Shown: one piece after another, positions 1-6,532 of the stretch | Numbering within the stretch: the stretch's first letter is position 1 | Layout: the number at the start of each line of letters is the position of its first letter | Notes under the pieces: model-generated | Databases searched by the model: none | What the model saw: only the letters and a program-made list of their open reading frames with translations | Told to the model about the DNA's origin: nothing | Origin: Balneolales bacterium | Lineage (GTDB): Bacteria; Bacteroidota; Rhodothermia; Balneolales; Natronogracilivirgulaceae | Assembly: GCA_007131625.1 (NCBI GenBank) | Contig: SLQC01000135.1 | Coordinates: 1-7,612, forward strand | DNA: 7,612 nucleotides | Direction of reading: 5' to 3' | Made by a program: the position numbers and the translations under genes

Positions 1-474
1 CTGCTCGAACTGGCGGGACTGATTGAGCAGGATGAGGATCGTATCCGGCTGAATGAGAAACGGCTGCATCTGCTCGAGGAGGCTAACGCCGGAGAACTCT
101 ACCGGCTGCTCTTTTCTACCTATTTTAAAGAGATGAACATGAGTTATATCGGCAGTACCATCGAGCTGCCCCACCTGCAATACAGCGTTCCGTTTATTCT
201 CTATAAACTTCAGAGACTGGCCAAAGACTGGGTTCCCGTTGAGGAACTCCTGTCCGAAATCCTTCTCAATTCGGTCCGCCTCGAACTTCAGTATGAAGAT
301 GTGGATGGTACCGGTTTGGCCAACGACCTGCTTTATGAGGATCTTTTCTCCTCACTAAATCGTTTTGGCTTGCTGGATACCCGAAAATCAGCCGATACCA
401 ACGAACATGATTACCCTGACCAGATCCGGATCACTCCTCTGTTTGAAAAGTTTATCTCCCTGAATGTCGATTGA
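1..474 (+). CDS. C-terminal part of an unrecognised protein with winged-helix-like segments (5' end outside window)
   Basis: The frame is open from the first base of the window and ends at a TGA at 472-474, giving 157 codons; the true start lies upstream. The ATG at 133 is internal: the residues before it (LLELAGLIEQDEDRIRLNEK, then an ELYRLLFSTYF stretch) are continuous with it in style. I do not recognise the family with certainty. The layout faintly recalls the C-terminal regions of pRiA4b ORF-3-like or SEC-C-associated proteins, but that is from memory only. Two segments share the pattern L-x-x-x-G-L-(I/L), then a charged loop, then R-I-(R/T)-(L/P): residues about 3-23 (GLIEQ, then RIRLNE) and about 118-148 (GLLDT, then QIRITP). 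Both could be winged-helix ends. There is no signal peptide or membrane segment in the visible part, so it is probably cytoplasmic. Real gene likely; function unknown. Confidence 0.72.
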   Translation: MLELAGLIEQDEDRIRLNEKRLHLLEEANAGELYRLLFSTYFKEMNMSYIGSTIELPHLQYSVPFILYKLQRLAKDWVPVEELLSEILLNSVRLELQYEDVDGTGLANDLLYEDLFSSLNRFGLLDTRKSADTNEHDYPDQIRITPLFEKFISLNVD

Positions 475-480
475 CCGGGA

Positions 481-513
481 TTTGTTCCGTAAACGTTCGT
501 TTGTGTATTTTCT
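481..513 (+). promoter_or_regulatory. Possible Bacteroidota-type promoter for the deacylase gene
   Basis: A TTTG at 481-484 is followed after 21 bases by TATTTTCT at 506-513, which partly matches the Bacteroidota -33/-7 pattern (TTTG-N19-21-TAnnTTTG). It would place transcription start near 518-522, leaving a leader of about 40 bases before the ATG at 560. It lies after the stop of the upstream gene. The -7 match is imperfect and the region is T-rich, so chance is a real possibility. Confidence 0.22.
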
Positions 514-559
514 CCTGTCATTCAAGCGAATATCAACATCATTCAATTCATATAGAATT

Positions 560-2134
560 ATGCCGGAATCACCAGGTCTTTTGTTCTTCATCTGCATCTT
601 TTTTCTCATCTCCTGCTCAGACGGCAATGAAAATACACCCGATGAATATGACTTGCTGATTAAAAATGCGATCGTCGCAGATGGATCGGGCAATGGACTG
701 TTCGAGGCCGATATCCTGATCGACGAAGGTCTGATTGTTCAGGTGAGTGAACCGGGTGCAGCAGATGAAAGAGCTGTTCAGGTGATCGACGCTGCTGGCC
801 GCATCGTTTCCCCGGGTTTTATCGATACCCATTCGCACGGCGACCCGCTTGAAACCCCACGGTTTGATAATTTTCTTTCGATGGGCGTAACCACCATCAG
901 CCTGGGGCAGGATGGCCGAAGCCCCGGCGGGGATGATCTGTCCGCCTGGATGGATGAAGTGGACGAAATGGGAACCGGGCCGAATATCATCCACTTCGTT
1001 GGCCAAAATACCCTTCGCCAGCTTGTTGACGCTCCCCAAGCGACGGGGTTGGATGAATCCTATATCGAACAGATACAGGAGATCATCGGTGCGTCGATGG
1101 CAGCCGGATCGTTCGGCATGACAACAGGGCTGGAATACGATCACGGAACATTTGCCGACCTGCCGGAGCTGATTGACCTGGCTAAACCTGTAGCGGCTGC
1201 AGGAGGCCTGGTTATGAGTCACCTGAGAAGTGAAGATGACGACAGGATTGAAGAAGCCGTTACCGAATTGCTGGACCAGGGCAGGGGATCCGGGGCTGCT
1301 GTTCATGTTTCCCATATAAAAATTGTGTTTGGAGATGACCCCGGACAAGCGGAAGAGGTTTTAACCCTGCTCGATGAAGCGCGGGGCGAGGGGCTGCAGG
1401 TTAGTGCAGATGTTTATCCCTATGTGGCAAGTTTTACGGGTATTTCAATTGTATTCCCCGAGTGGGCGCTGCCGCCAAACGACTTTGATGAGATTGTTGA
1501 TACCCGCAGAGACGAGTTGGAAGAATATCTCAGAAACCGCGTAAACCGGAGAAATGGCCCTGAGGCAACCCTGTTTGGAACAGAACCCTGGACCGGGATG
1601 ACCCTGGCGGAGGTCGCTGAATCTCTCGATAAACCGTTCGAAGAGGTATTGATCGACGATATCCGGCCGGGAGGAGCAAGTGCAGCCTATTTTGTGATGA
1701 ATGAAGATGTCATGCGGCGGTTTCTCCGGGATCCCCATGTGATGGTCAGCTCGGACGGCAGCCCCGCCATGAGGCACCCGAGAGGCTACGGCAGCTTTGC
1801 CAAAATTATACGACAATATGTGAATGAAGAATCGTTGCTGTCCCTTGAAGAAGCGATCCGGAAAATGACCGGGCTTCCGGCGGCAACTCTCGGCCTCGAC
1901 AACCCGGATCGCGTGGATACACCGAGAGGGTTGATCCGGGAGGGATTTGCAGCGGACATTCTCATCTTCGATCCTGACAATGTGGTTGACAGGGCAACGT
2001 TCGAGGACCCGCATCAATACGCTGAAGGTTTTGACTGGGTTTTTGTAAATGGTGTTGCCGTTATTGAGGACGGTGAACGAAACCGTTCAACCCCGGCTGG
2101 GATCATCCGGCGATCACCGCAAACCGTACGTTGA
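560..2134 (+). CDS. N-acyl-D-amino-acid deacylase family amidohydrolase, predicted lipoprotein
   Basis: Family members hydrolyse N-acyl-D-amino acids to D-amino acid plus fatty acid or acetate. From the ATG at 560 the protein is 524 aa and begins with a hydrophobic stretch ending in the lipobox L-I-S-C (Cys19), so it should be an envelope lipoprotein. Amidohydrolase landmarks appear in order: FIDTHSHGD (His91, His93), TTGLEYDHG (about 188-196), MSHLRSE (His221), HVSHIK (His252), VSSDGSPAMRHPRGYG (Asp399, His406) and a C-terminal GFAADILIFD beta segment. Spacing matches D-aminoacylase H220/H250/D366 well. The cysteine metal ligand of the classical enzyme (G-N-C-G) is replaced by G-Q-D-G at 116-119, so metal binding or substrate may differ. 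An in-frame ATG at 464 would give 556 aa and overlap the upstream gene by 11 bases; I prefer 560 because it puts the lipobox at a normal distance, though this n-region lacks the usual Lys/Arg. Substrate unproven. Confidence 0.88.
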   Translation: MPESPGLLFFICIFFLISCSDGNENTPDEYDLLIKNAIVADGSGNGLFEADILIDEGLIVQVSEPGAADERAVQVIDAAGRIVSPGFIDTHSHGDPLETPRFDNFLSMGVTTISLGQDGRSPGGDDLSAWMDEVDEMGTGPNIIHFVGQNTLRQLVDAPQATGLDESYIEQIQEIIGASMAAGSFGMTTGLEYDHGTFADLPELIDLAKPVAAAGGLVMSHLRSEDDDRIEEAVTELLDQGRGSGAAVHVSHIKIVFGDDPGQAEEVLTLLDEARGEGLQVSADVYPYVASFTGISIVFPEWALPPNDFDEIVDTRRDELEEYLRNRVNRRNGPEATLFGTEPWTGMTLAEVAESLDKPFEEVLIDDIRPGGASAAYFVMNEDVMRRFLRDPHVMVSSDGSPAMRHPRGYGSFAKIIRQYVNEESLLSLEEAIRKMTGLPAATLGLDNPDRVDTPRGLIREGFAADILIFDPDNVVDRATFEDPHQYAEGFDWVFVNGVAVIEDGERNRSTPAGIIRRSPQTVR

Positions 2135-2167
2135 GGCCTCATTTGTGGAACTGAAATGTGTAGCCGA

Positions 2168-2246
2168 TATCGACATATGGTTTATAAATGTCGATAAATT
2201 AATTATATTTCGACATAATTATTAAACCTGACGATATCATCGACAT
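2168..2246. promoter_or_regulatory. Candidate operator array upstream of fic: four TCGACAT half-sites
   Basis: TCGACAT occurs at 2170-2176, inverted (ATGTCGA) at 2188-2194, direct at 2210-2216, and direct at 2240-2246, where it overlaps the fic ATG. The first two form a perfect 9-bp inverted repeat, TATCGACAT (2168-2176) with ATGTCGATA (2188-2196), whose centres are 20 bp apart, close to two helical turns. The second and third form a 7-bp inverted repeat with a 15-base AT-rich spacer. The three direct copies start 40 and 30 bp apart, again multiples of about 10. The sites span the predicted promoter and start codon, as expected for repressor binding. The regulator is not shown by the sequence; the winged helix at the C-terminus of the Fic protein is the obvious nearby candidate. 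Confidence 0.6.
2181..2211 (+). promoter_or_regulatory. Predicted fic promoter (Bacteroidota -33/-7 type)
   Basis: TTTA at 2181-2184 is followed after 19 bases by TATATTTC at 2204-2211, a near match to TTTG-N19-21-TAnnTTTG with the last base of each element changed. Transcription would start around 2216-2220, about 25-29 bases before the fic ATG. The inverted half-site at 2188-2194 lies in the spacer, and the half-site at 2210-2216 overlaps the end of the -7 element. Bound protein would therefore block RNA polymerase. Confidence 0.42.
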
Positions 2247-3339
2247 GTCCTACAGTCCTGATAAACCCCACAACTATTTACCGCCGCTGCCACCTGAAGC
2301 GGAATTAGAGACCCCGGCAGTACTGAAAGCGGCCATCACGGCTAATCGCGTACTGGCCGAGCTGAAGGGAAAGTCGGAAAGCCTGCCAAACCCTTCAATG
2401 CTGGTCAATTCGATCGTCCTGCAGGAGGCCAAATCGAGTTCGGAAATTGAAAATGTTGTAACCACCAACGACAAGCTTTTTACTGCCCTGTCAGCCGAAG
2501 ATAGCGACGTGGATCCTCAGACCAAGGAGGTGCTTCGTTATCGCCAGGCTCTGTGGAAGGGGGTGGAAGCGCTGAATGGGCAATCGCTTTCCACCGGGCT
2601 TTTTATCAAACTAATGCAGACGATCAAGGAGACGGATGCGGGCATTCGCACAAATCCGGGGACGGTCATCGCCAATCCCAATACGCGCAAGATCATCTAC
2701 TGGCCGCCGGAAGGCGAGGAGCTAATCCGCAACCTGCTGGTAAATCTGGAGGAGTTCATGCAGGCGGAGGATGGGGTGGATCCGCTCATCAAAATGGCCG
2801 TGGTCCACTACCAGTTCGAAGCGATCCATCCGTTCGATGACGGCAACGGGAGAACCGGCAGGCTGATCAACATCCTCTACCTGATGGATAAAAAGCTGTT
2901 AAGCCATCCGGTACTCTACCTCTCCGATGCGATCATCGGCCAGAAACAAAGCTACTACAAACTGCTGCGTGGGGTCACGGAAAAAGAGGCCTGGGAGCCG
3001 TGGATTCTGTTTATGCTCGATGCGGTTGAGAAAACGTCGCGGCGAACGATGAACCGTATCGGCCAGATTTTAACGCTACTCGAGGAAACCGTGGAGCTGG
3101 CCCGGGAGAATCTGCCGGGACGTGTCTACTCCAAGGAGCTGATCGAACTGCTGTTCGAACAGCCCTATTGCAAAGTGAAGTACTTGGTCGACCGGGGAAT
3201 AGCCAAGCGCCAGACCGCCGCCGAGTACCTGCGCGAGCTGGAGGATTCCGGTATCCTGAAAAGCAAACAGGTGGGCCGGGAGAACCTGTTTTTGAATGTA
3301 CGCCTGTATGAGTTGCTGGCGGAAAGAGACGGTAATTAA
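2245..3339 (+). CDS. Class II Fic family protein (predicted protein AMP-transferase) with C-terminal winged helix
   Basis: Fic enzymes usually transfer AMP from ATP to a hydroxyl side chain of a target protein. The protein is 364 aa, close to the 372 aa of Shewanella SoFic. It has an N-terminal Fic_N-like region with the proline-rich opening typical of this group. The inhibitory helix motif (S/T)xxxE(G/N) is seen as SSEIEN at 65-70, with Glu69 as the inhibitory residue; being N-terminal to the core, it makes this class II. A flap follows around NPNTRKIIYWPP (144-155). The complete catalytic motif HPFDDGNGRTGR is at 195-206 (His195 general base, Asp199, Asn201, Arg203, Arg206). Residues about 292-360 look like a winged helix with recognition helix near KRQTAAEYLRELE and a wing near KSKQVGREN. 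There is no signal peptide, so it is cytosolic. No antitoxin gene adjoins it. No Shine-Dalgarno is visible; the next Met (52) is too far in to be the start. Target unknown. Confidence 0.95.
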   Translation: MSYSPDKPHNYLPPLPPEAELETPAVLKAAITANRVLAELKGKSESLPNPSMLVNSIVLQEAKSSSEIENVVTTNDKLFTALSAEDSDVDPQTKEVLRYRQALWKGVEALNGQSLSTGLFIKLMQTIKETDAGIRTNPGTVIANPNTRKIIYWPPEGEELIRNLLVNLEEFMQAEDGVDPLIKMAVVHYQFEAIHPFDDGNGRTGRLINILYLMDKKLLSHPVLYLSDAIIGQKQSYYKLLRGVTEKEAWEPWILFMLDAVEKTSRRTMNRIGQILTLLEETVELARENLPGRVYSKELIELLFEQPYCKVKYLVDRGIAKRQTAAEYLRELEDSGILKSKQVGRENLFLNVRLYELLAERDGN

Positions 3340-3422
3340 GTAAGGAAAGACAAAATCAAACCGATCAAACAGGAATTAAAAAATGGTGGTTATGGTTTAA
3401 ATTTTGCGTTTTCACCATTCAA
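3340..3422. other. Convergent intergenic region between fic and the GGT gene
   Basis: This AT-rich stretch separates the fic stop from the repeat array at the end of the opposing gene. The only symmetry I see is AATGGTG (3382-3388) with CACCATT (3413-3419), separated by 24 bases. The loop is long and no clean T-run follows, so it is a poor candidate for a bidirectional terminator, although one would be expected here. Confidence 0.35.
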
Positions 3423-3457
3423 CAACTCACACCTCACATCTCATAACTCACAGCTCA
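3423..3457 (-). repeat. Five-unit 7-bp tandem repeat (TGAGNTR) at the end of the GGT gene
   Basis: Read on the minus strand, the units are TGAGCTG, TGAGTTA, TGAGATG, TGAGGTG and TGAGTTG, running from 3457 down to 3423. All five share TGAG, position 6 is always T, and only positions 5 and 7 vary. The TGA of the first unit is the stop codon of the GGT gene (3455-3457), so the array starts exactly at the gene end and runs into the convergent spacer. It resembles the heptanucleotide short tandem repeats (STRR) described in cyanobacteria. Whether it matters for function, for example in RNA 3' ends, cannot be told from the sequence. Confidence 0.78.
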
Positions 3458-5188
3458 ATACCCTGCTGCCTGCCCGTCCACACGCGATTCGGACGCACCG
3501 AGATAGACGCCGTTATCGTGGTCTTTCATAATGCCCTGGTAGCGTCCGAAAAAGCTCTCACCGATCCGCACCGTATGCCCGCGACTGCGTAATCCGCGAA
3601 CCACCTTGTAGTTGACAGACGATTCCAAATGAACGGTACCGGTACTCTCAATCCGTGCGTCCATATCGTCGGTCGGCTCGGTGGACCCGTTGTGCATCCA
3701 GCGCAGGGCATCGCCGGCTTCCTGGATATTCATACCGAAATCGATCACATTGGTGAGTATACTCAGATGACCTACCGGTTGATACGCTCCGCCCATATTT
3801 CCGAAACTGAACCAGGGTTTGCCGTCTTTCAAGGCAAAGCCCGGAATGATGGTGTGAAACGGACGCTTGCCGGGTTCGTAAACATTGGGATGACCGGTGT
3901 CGAGGGAGAAGAGCTCACCGCGGTTTTGAAAACTGAACCCGGTTCCGGGCACTACAAACCCGGTGCCCATCCCACGGAAGTTGCTTTGGATCAGCGAAAC
4001 CATGTTGCCTTCTTTATCGGCCGTGGTCAGATAGATCGTGTCGCCCTCTTCCATGACGTCAACACCGGTCGAAAGGTTACTCATAGCCGTTTCTCCGATC
4101 AGCTCTCTGCGCTCGGCGGCATATTCCCCGGAAAGGAGCCGTTCGGTCGGCTGATCGTAAAAATCGGAATCGGCATAGTGTTTTGCCCGGTCTTCATAAG
4201 CGAGCTTTTTTGCTTCTATCATCAGGTGCAATGTCTCTTCGCCGGCAAATCCTTTTGCTGACAGATCAAATCCTTCCAGGATTTTAAGCATCTGCAGCAC
4301 AGCCGTTCCCTGGTTGTTGCCGCCGATCTGGTAGATATCATACCCGCGGTAATTTATGCTCACCGGATCCACCCATTCCGAAGTGTGGTTCTCGAAATCC
4401 TGTAACCGAAGGTAACCACCGTTTTCCTGCATCCAGGCATCGATCTTTTCAGCAATTTCACCCTTGTAAAAAACATCACGACCCTGCTCGGCCAGCAGCC
4501 TGAAGGTGTTTCCAAGATCGGGATTACGGAAAATCTCTCCTTTTTCGGGACCACGACCGTCAATGGTAAAAGTCTCTTCAAACGCTCCCGGCTGATCTTT
4601 TAAAAACGAGGCTGAGCTCTTCCAGTACATCGAAATCACTTCACTGACCGGGAACCCTTCCTCGGAATACCAGATCGGTTCTTTCAAAATATCTTCTATC
4701 GACAGGGATCCGAATCGTTCATGCATTTCGAACCAGCCGTCCACTGTCCCGGGCACAGAAACCGACAGCAGATCGTATGGCGGAATCGAGCCGGCATCAA
4801 GCTGATCCAGCTTTTCCATCAGCTCATCATAACTCAGGTTCAATGGTGAACGTCCGCTCGCATTCAGAGCATATACCTGGCCGCTATGCTCATGCCAGAT
4901 CAGCGCGAACAGGTCGCCTCCGATTCCATTGCCGGTCGGCTCCATCAGTCCCATCGCCGCGTTCGTCGCGATCGCAGCATCTATGGCATTGCCTCCGCGC
5001 CGCAGCACATCGAGCCCAACCTGGGTGGCCAGCGGCTGACTCGCAGCTACCATCCCGCGCTGTCCGATCACTTCCGACCGGGTAGCGAACGCCTTGCCCG
5101 ATTCACGGTCGATCTGCGCTAACAGCGGATCGGAAAGCAGCAATAGAGGGAAAAGAAAAACGACATTTATGAAATGTCCGGTTTTCAT
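3455..5188 (-). CDS. Gamma-glutamyltransferase-family Ntn hydrolase, exported
   Basis: The family makes a proenzyme that cuts itself before a Thr, which becomes the N-terminal nucleophile for cleaving gamma-glutamyl or similar amides. The protein is 577 aa, the usual GGT length. It has a signal peptide at 1-25, probably cut after Ala-Gln, so it acts in the periplasm or outside. Landmarks: GMVAASQPLAT (45-55), GGNAIDAAIA (65-74), GNGIGGDLFA (87-96), LNASGRSP with Arg113, the processing site GDTIYLTTADKEGN with Thr384 as expected nucleophile, SLIQSNFRGMG (398-408), and the oxyanion glycines in GNMGGAYQP (Gly466, Gly467). The E. coli enzyme has TTHYSVVD and PGGSRI at the last two motifs. This version instead resembles the GGT-like branch (MGGxxQP) that includes acylases and amidohydrolases, so the substrate may not be glutathione. 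The start is 13 bases after the stop of the sugar dehydrogenase, implying co-transcription. Autoprocessing is predicted, not shown. Confidence 0.92.
   Translation of the reverse strand: MKTGHFINVVFLFPLLLLSDPLLAQIDRESGKAFATRSEVIGQRGMVAASQPLATQVGLDVLRRGGNAIDAAIATNAAMGLMEPTGNGIGGDLFALIWHEHSGQVYALNASGRSPLNLSYDELMEKLDQLDAGSIPPYDLLSVSVPGTVDGWFEMHERFGSLSIEDILKEPIWYSEEGFPVSEVISMYWKSSASFLKDQPGAFEETFTIDGRGPEKGEIFRNPDLGNTFRLLAEQGRDVFYKGEIAEKIDAWMQENGGYLRLQDFENHTSEWVDPVSINYRGYDIYQIGGNNQGTAVLQMLKILEGFDLSAKGFAGEETLHLMIEAKKLAYEDRAKHYADSDFYDQPTERLLSGEYAAERRELIGETAMSNLSTGVDVMEEGDTIYLTTADKEGNMVSLIQSNFRGMGTGFVVPGTGFSFQNRGELFSLDTGHPNVYEPGKRPFHTIIPGFALKDGKPWFSFGNMGGAYQPVGHLSILTNVIDFGMNIQEAGDALRWMHNGSTEPTDDMDARIESTGTVHLESSVNYKVVRGLRSRGHTVRIGESFFGRYQGIMKDHDNGVYLGASESRVDGQAAGY
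5162..5178 (-). other. Perfect 7-bp inverted repeat just inside the GGT start
   Basis: On the minus strand GACATTT (5178-5172), a 3-base loop and AAATGTC (5168-5162) form a perfect hairpin starting 11 bases into the coding sequence. It sits within the signal-peptide codons. In mRNA it could slow ribosome entry, but the stem is AT-rich and probably weak. No role is proven. Confidence 0.3.
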
Positions 5189-5201
5189 AAGTCAATCCGT
5201 T

Positions 5202-6434
5202 CTACCGGGGTTCCATTCGGACAATCGGTGTGAGTTCTCCTCCCCGATGGTCGGTGACCAGATAGATATATCCGTCGGGCCCCTGGCGGACGTCGCGGAT
5301 GCGCATTTCACCGGGCATCAGTAATTCTTCACTGATCAATCTTGCGCCATCAACGGTAACGCGCGACAAAACACGGTACTGCCCTGACATTCCGCCATTG
5401 AAAATATTGCCTCTCCACTCGGGAAACTGATCGCCTGTGTAGATGATCATACCGGAGGGGGCAATGGAAGGTGTCCAGTGAAGCACAGGAAGCTCCATTC
5501 CGTCTGCACTGACTACCTCGTGAATCGGGTTTCCGGGGCCATAATTCACACCGAAGCCGATCACCGGCCAACCGTAATTAACACCCGGCCGGATATGATT
5601 CAACTCATCCCCGCCCTGCGGGCCGTGTTCATTTTGCCAGACCTCATCGGTTTCCGGATGAATCGCCATTCCCTGGGCATTTCTGTGGCCGTAGCTCCAG
5701 ATTTCAGGAAGCGCATCATTGTCTCCTGTAAATGGATTGTCGGAAGGCACTCCGCCATCTTCATACAACCGCACGGTTGAGCCGAAATGATTGGTCAAAT
5801 CCTGAGCAGGATGATTTTCCTGGGCTTCCCGCCCGCCACCGGGTGAGGCCTGCCGGTCGCCGATCGTTATGAACAGGTATCCGCTGCTGTCGAAAGCAAG
5901 CCGGGATCCATAATGCCCCTGCCCGGAGCTCCAGGCCTGTGCTTCAAAAATTTCCTCGACGTCGGTCAGTTCGTCATTTTCAAACGTTGCCCGGATCACA
6001 GCAGTTGTACTCTCCGACCGGTCACTATTGGGTTTGGAGTAGCTGATGTAGACCATGCGGTTTTCTTCAAAATCCGGGTGCAGTATGATATCCAGGAGCC
6101 CTCCCTGGCCCCCTTCACGAATTTCAGGTAGTCCGGGAACCGGATCGGGAAGCAGTTCACCGTCGCGAATGATTCGCAGTTTTCCTTCACGGGCATAATC
6201 GCCGGTACGGCCCCTTTCGGTCACAAGCATGTCGCCATTCGGCAAAAAAGCCAGTGCCCAGGGATGCTGAAGATCTTCCACAACAGTAACAACCTGAAAA
6301 TCGTGATGGATCGACTGGAAGACGCGGTCGGTATCAACCCGGTCGGAAGACGCTTCGGGAGCAGCATTATACATGTAAATGCCGATGATACCAGCTAAAA
6401 TCAAGAAGGGAAGAAAAGTTACTTTCAAATTCAT
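5202..6434 (-). CDS. PQQ-dependent soluble aldose (glucose/sorbosone-type) dehydrogenase, exported or membrane-anchored
   Basis: This belongs to the soluble glucose/sorbosone dehydrogenase family: six-bladed beta-propellers that oxidise aldoses with PQQ in the periplasm. The protein is 410 aa. Residues 5-22 are strongly hydrophobic, acting as a signal anchor or signal peptide; no clear lipobox is present. Family motifs in order: HPWALAFLPNGDMLVTER (57-74), GGLLDIILHPDF (111-122), GQGHYGSRLAFD (171-182, His174 as the likely catalytic base), FITIGDR (188-194), SYGHRNAQG (247-255, Arg251 expected to contact PQQ), NEHGPQGGDELN (268-279), GVNYGWP (284-290), IAPSGMIIYTGDQFPEWRGN (324-343) and RIRDVRQGPDGYIY (378-391). 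No PQQ synthesis genes are in the window, so cofactor source is unknown. It is the first gene of a probable operon with the GGT gene. The 98 bases upstream hold no promoter or Shine-Dalgarno I would trust. Sugar substrate undetermined. Confidence 0.93.
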   Translation of the reverse strand: MNLKVTFLPFLILAGIIGIYMYNAAPEASSDRVDTDRVFQSIHHDFQVVTVVEDLQHPWALAFLPNGDMLVTERGRTGDYAREGKLRIIRDGELLPDPVPGLPEIREGGQGGLLDIILHPDFEENRMVYISYSKPNSDRSESTTAVIRATFENDELTDVEEIFEAQAWSSGQGHYGSRLAFDSSGYLFITIGDRQASPGGGREAQENHPAQDLTNHFGSTVRLYEDGGVPSDNPFTGDNDALPEIWSYGHRNAQGMAIHPETDEVWQNEHGPQGGDELNHIRPGVNYGWPVIGFGVNYGPGNPIHEVVSADGMELPVLHWTPSIAPSGMIIYTGDQFPEWRGNIFNGGMSGQYRVLSRVTVDGARLISEELLMPGEMRIRDVRQGPDGYIYLVTDHRGGELTPIVRMEPR

Positions 6435-6532
6435 ATCAGATCTATTAATCGTTCGCTTTTTTTAATCAGGTATTGTAACGGTATATGTTACTACATCCAT
6501 AGATCGGATACAAAATTTCAAAGAGTTGAATT

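Noticed and set aside
464..471. ATGTCGAT, matching the half-site seen upstream of fic
   Set aside because: A single copy inside coding sequence with no partner nearby; best explained as chance.
617..1348. 243-codon open frame on the minus strand inside the deacylase gene
   Set aside because: It is the shadow of a gene with clear motifs, has no recognisable domain and is opposite a full-length conserved protein.
2132..2141. Perfect palindrome TGAGGCCTCA at the deacylase stop codon
   Set aside because: It has no loop and no T-run after it, so it is not a convincing terminator; a 10-bp palindrome can occur by chance.
3382..3419. AATGGTG / CACCATT inverted repeat as a bidirectional terminator
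   Set aside because: Only 7-bp arms around a 24-base loop and no proper U-tract; noted as weak symmetry only.
3629..4261. 210-codon plus-strand open frame opposite the GGT gene
   Set aside because: It lies wholly within the conserved GGT coding region, crosses the catalytic Thr region on the other strand and shows no protein features of its own.
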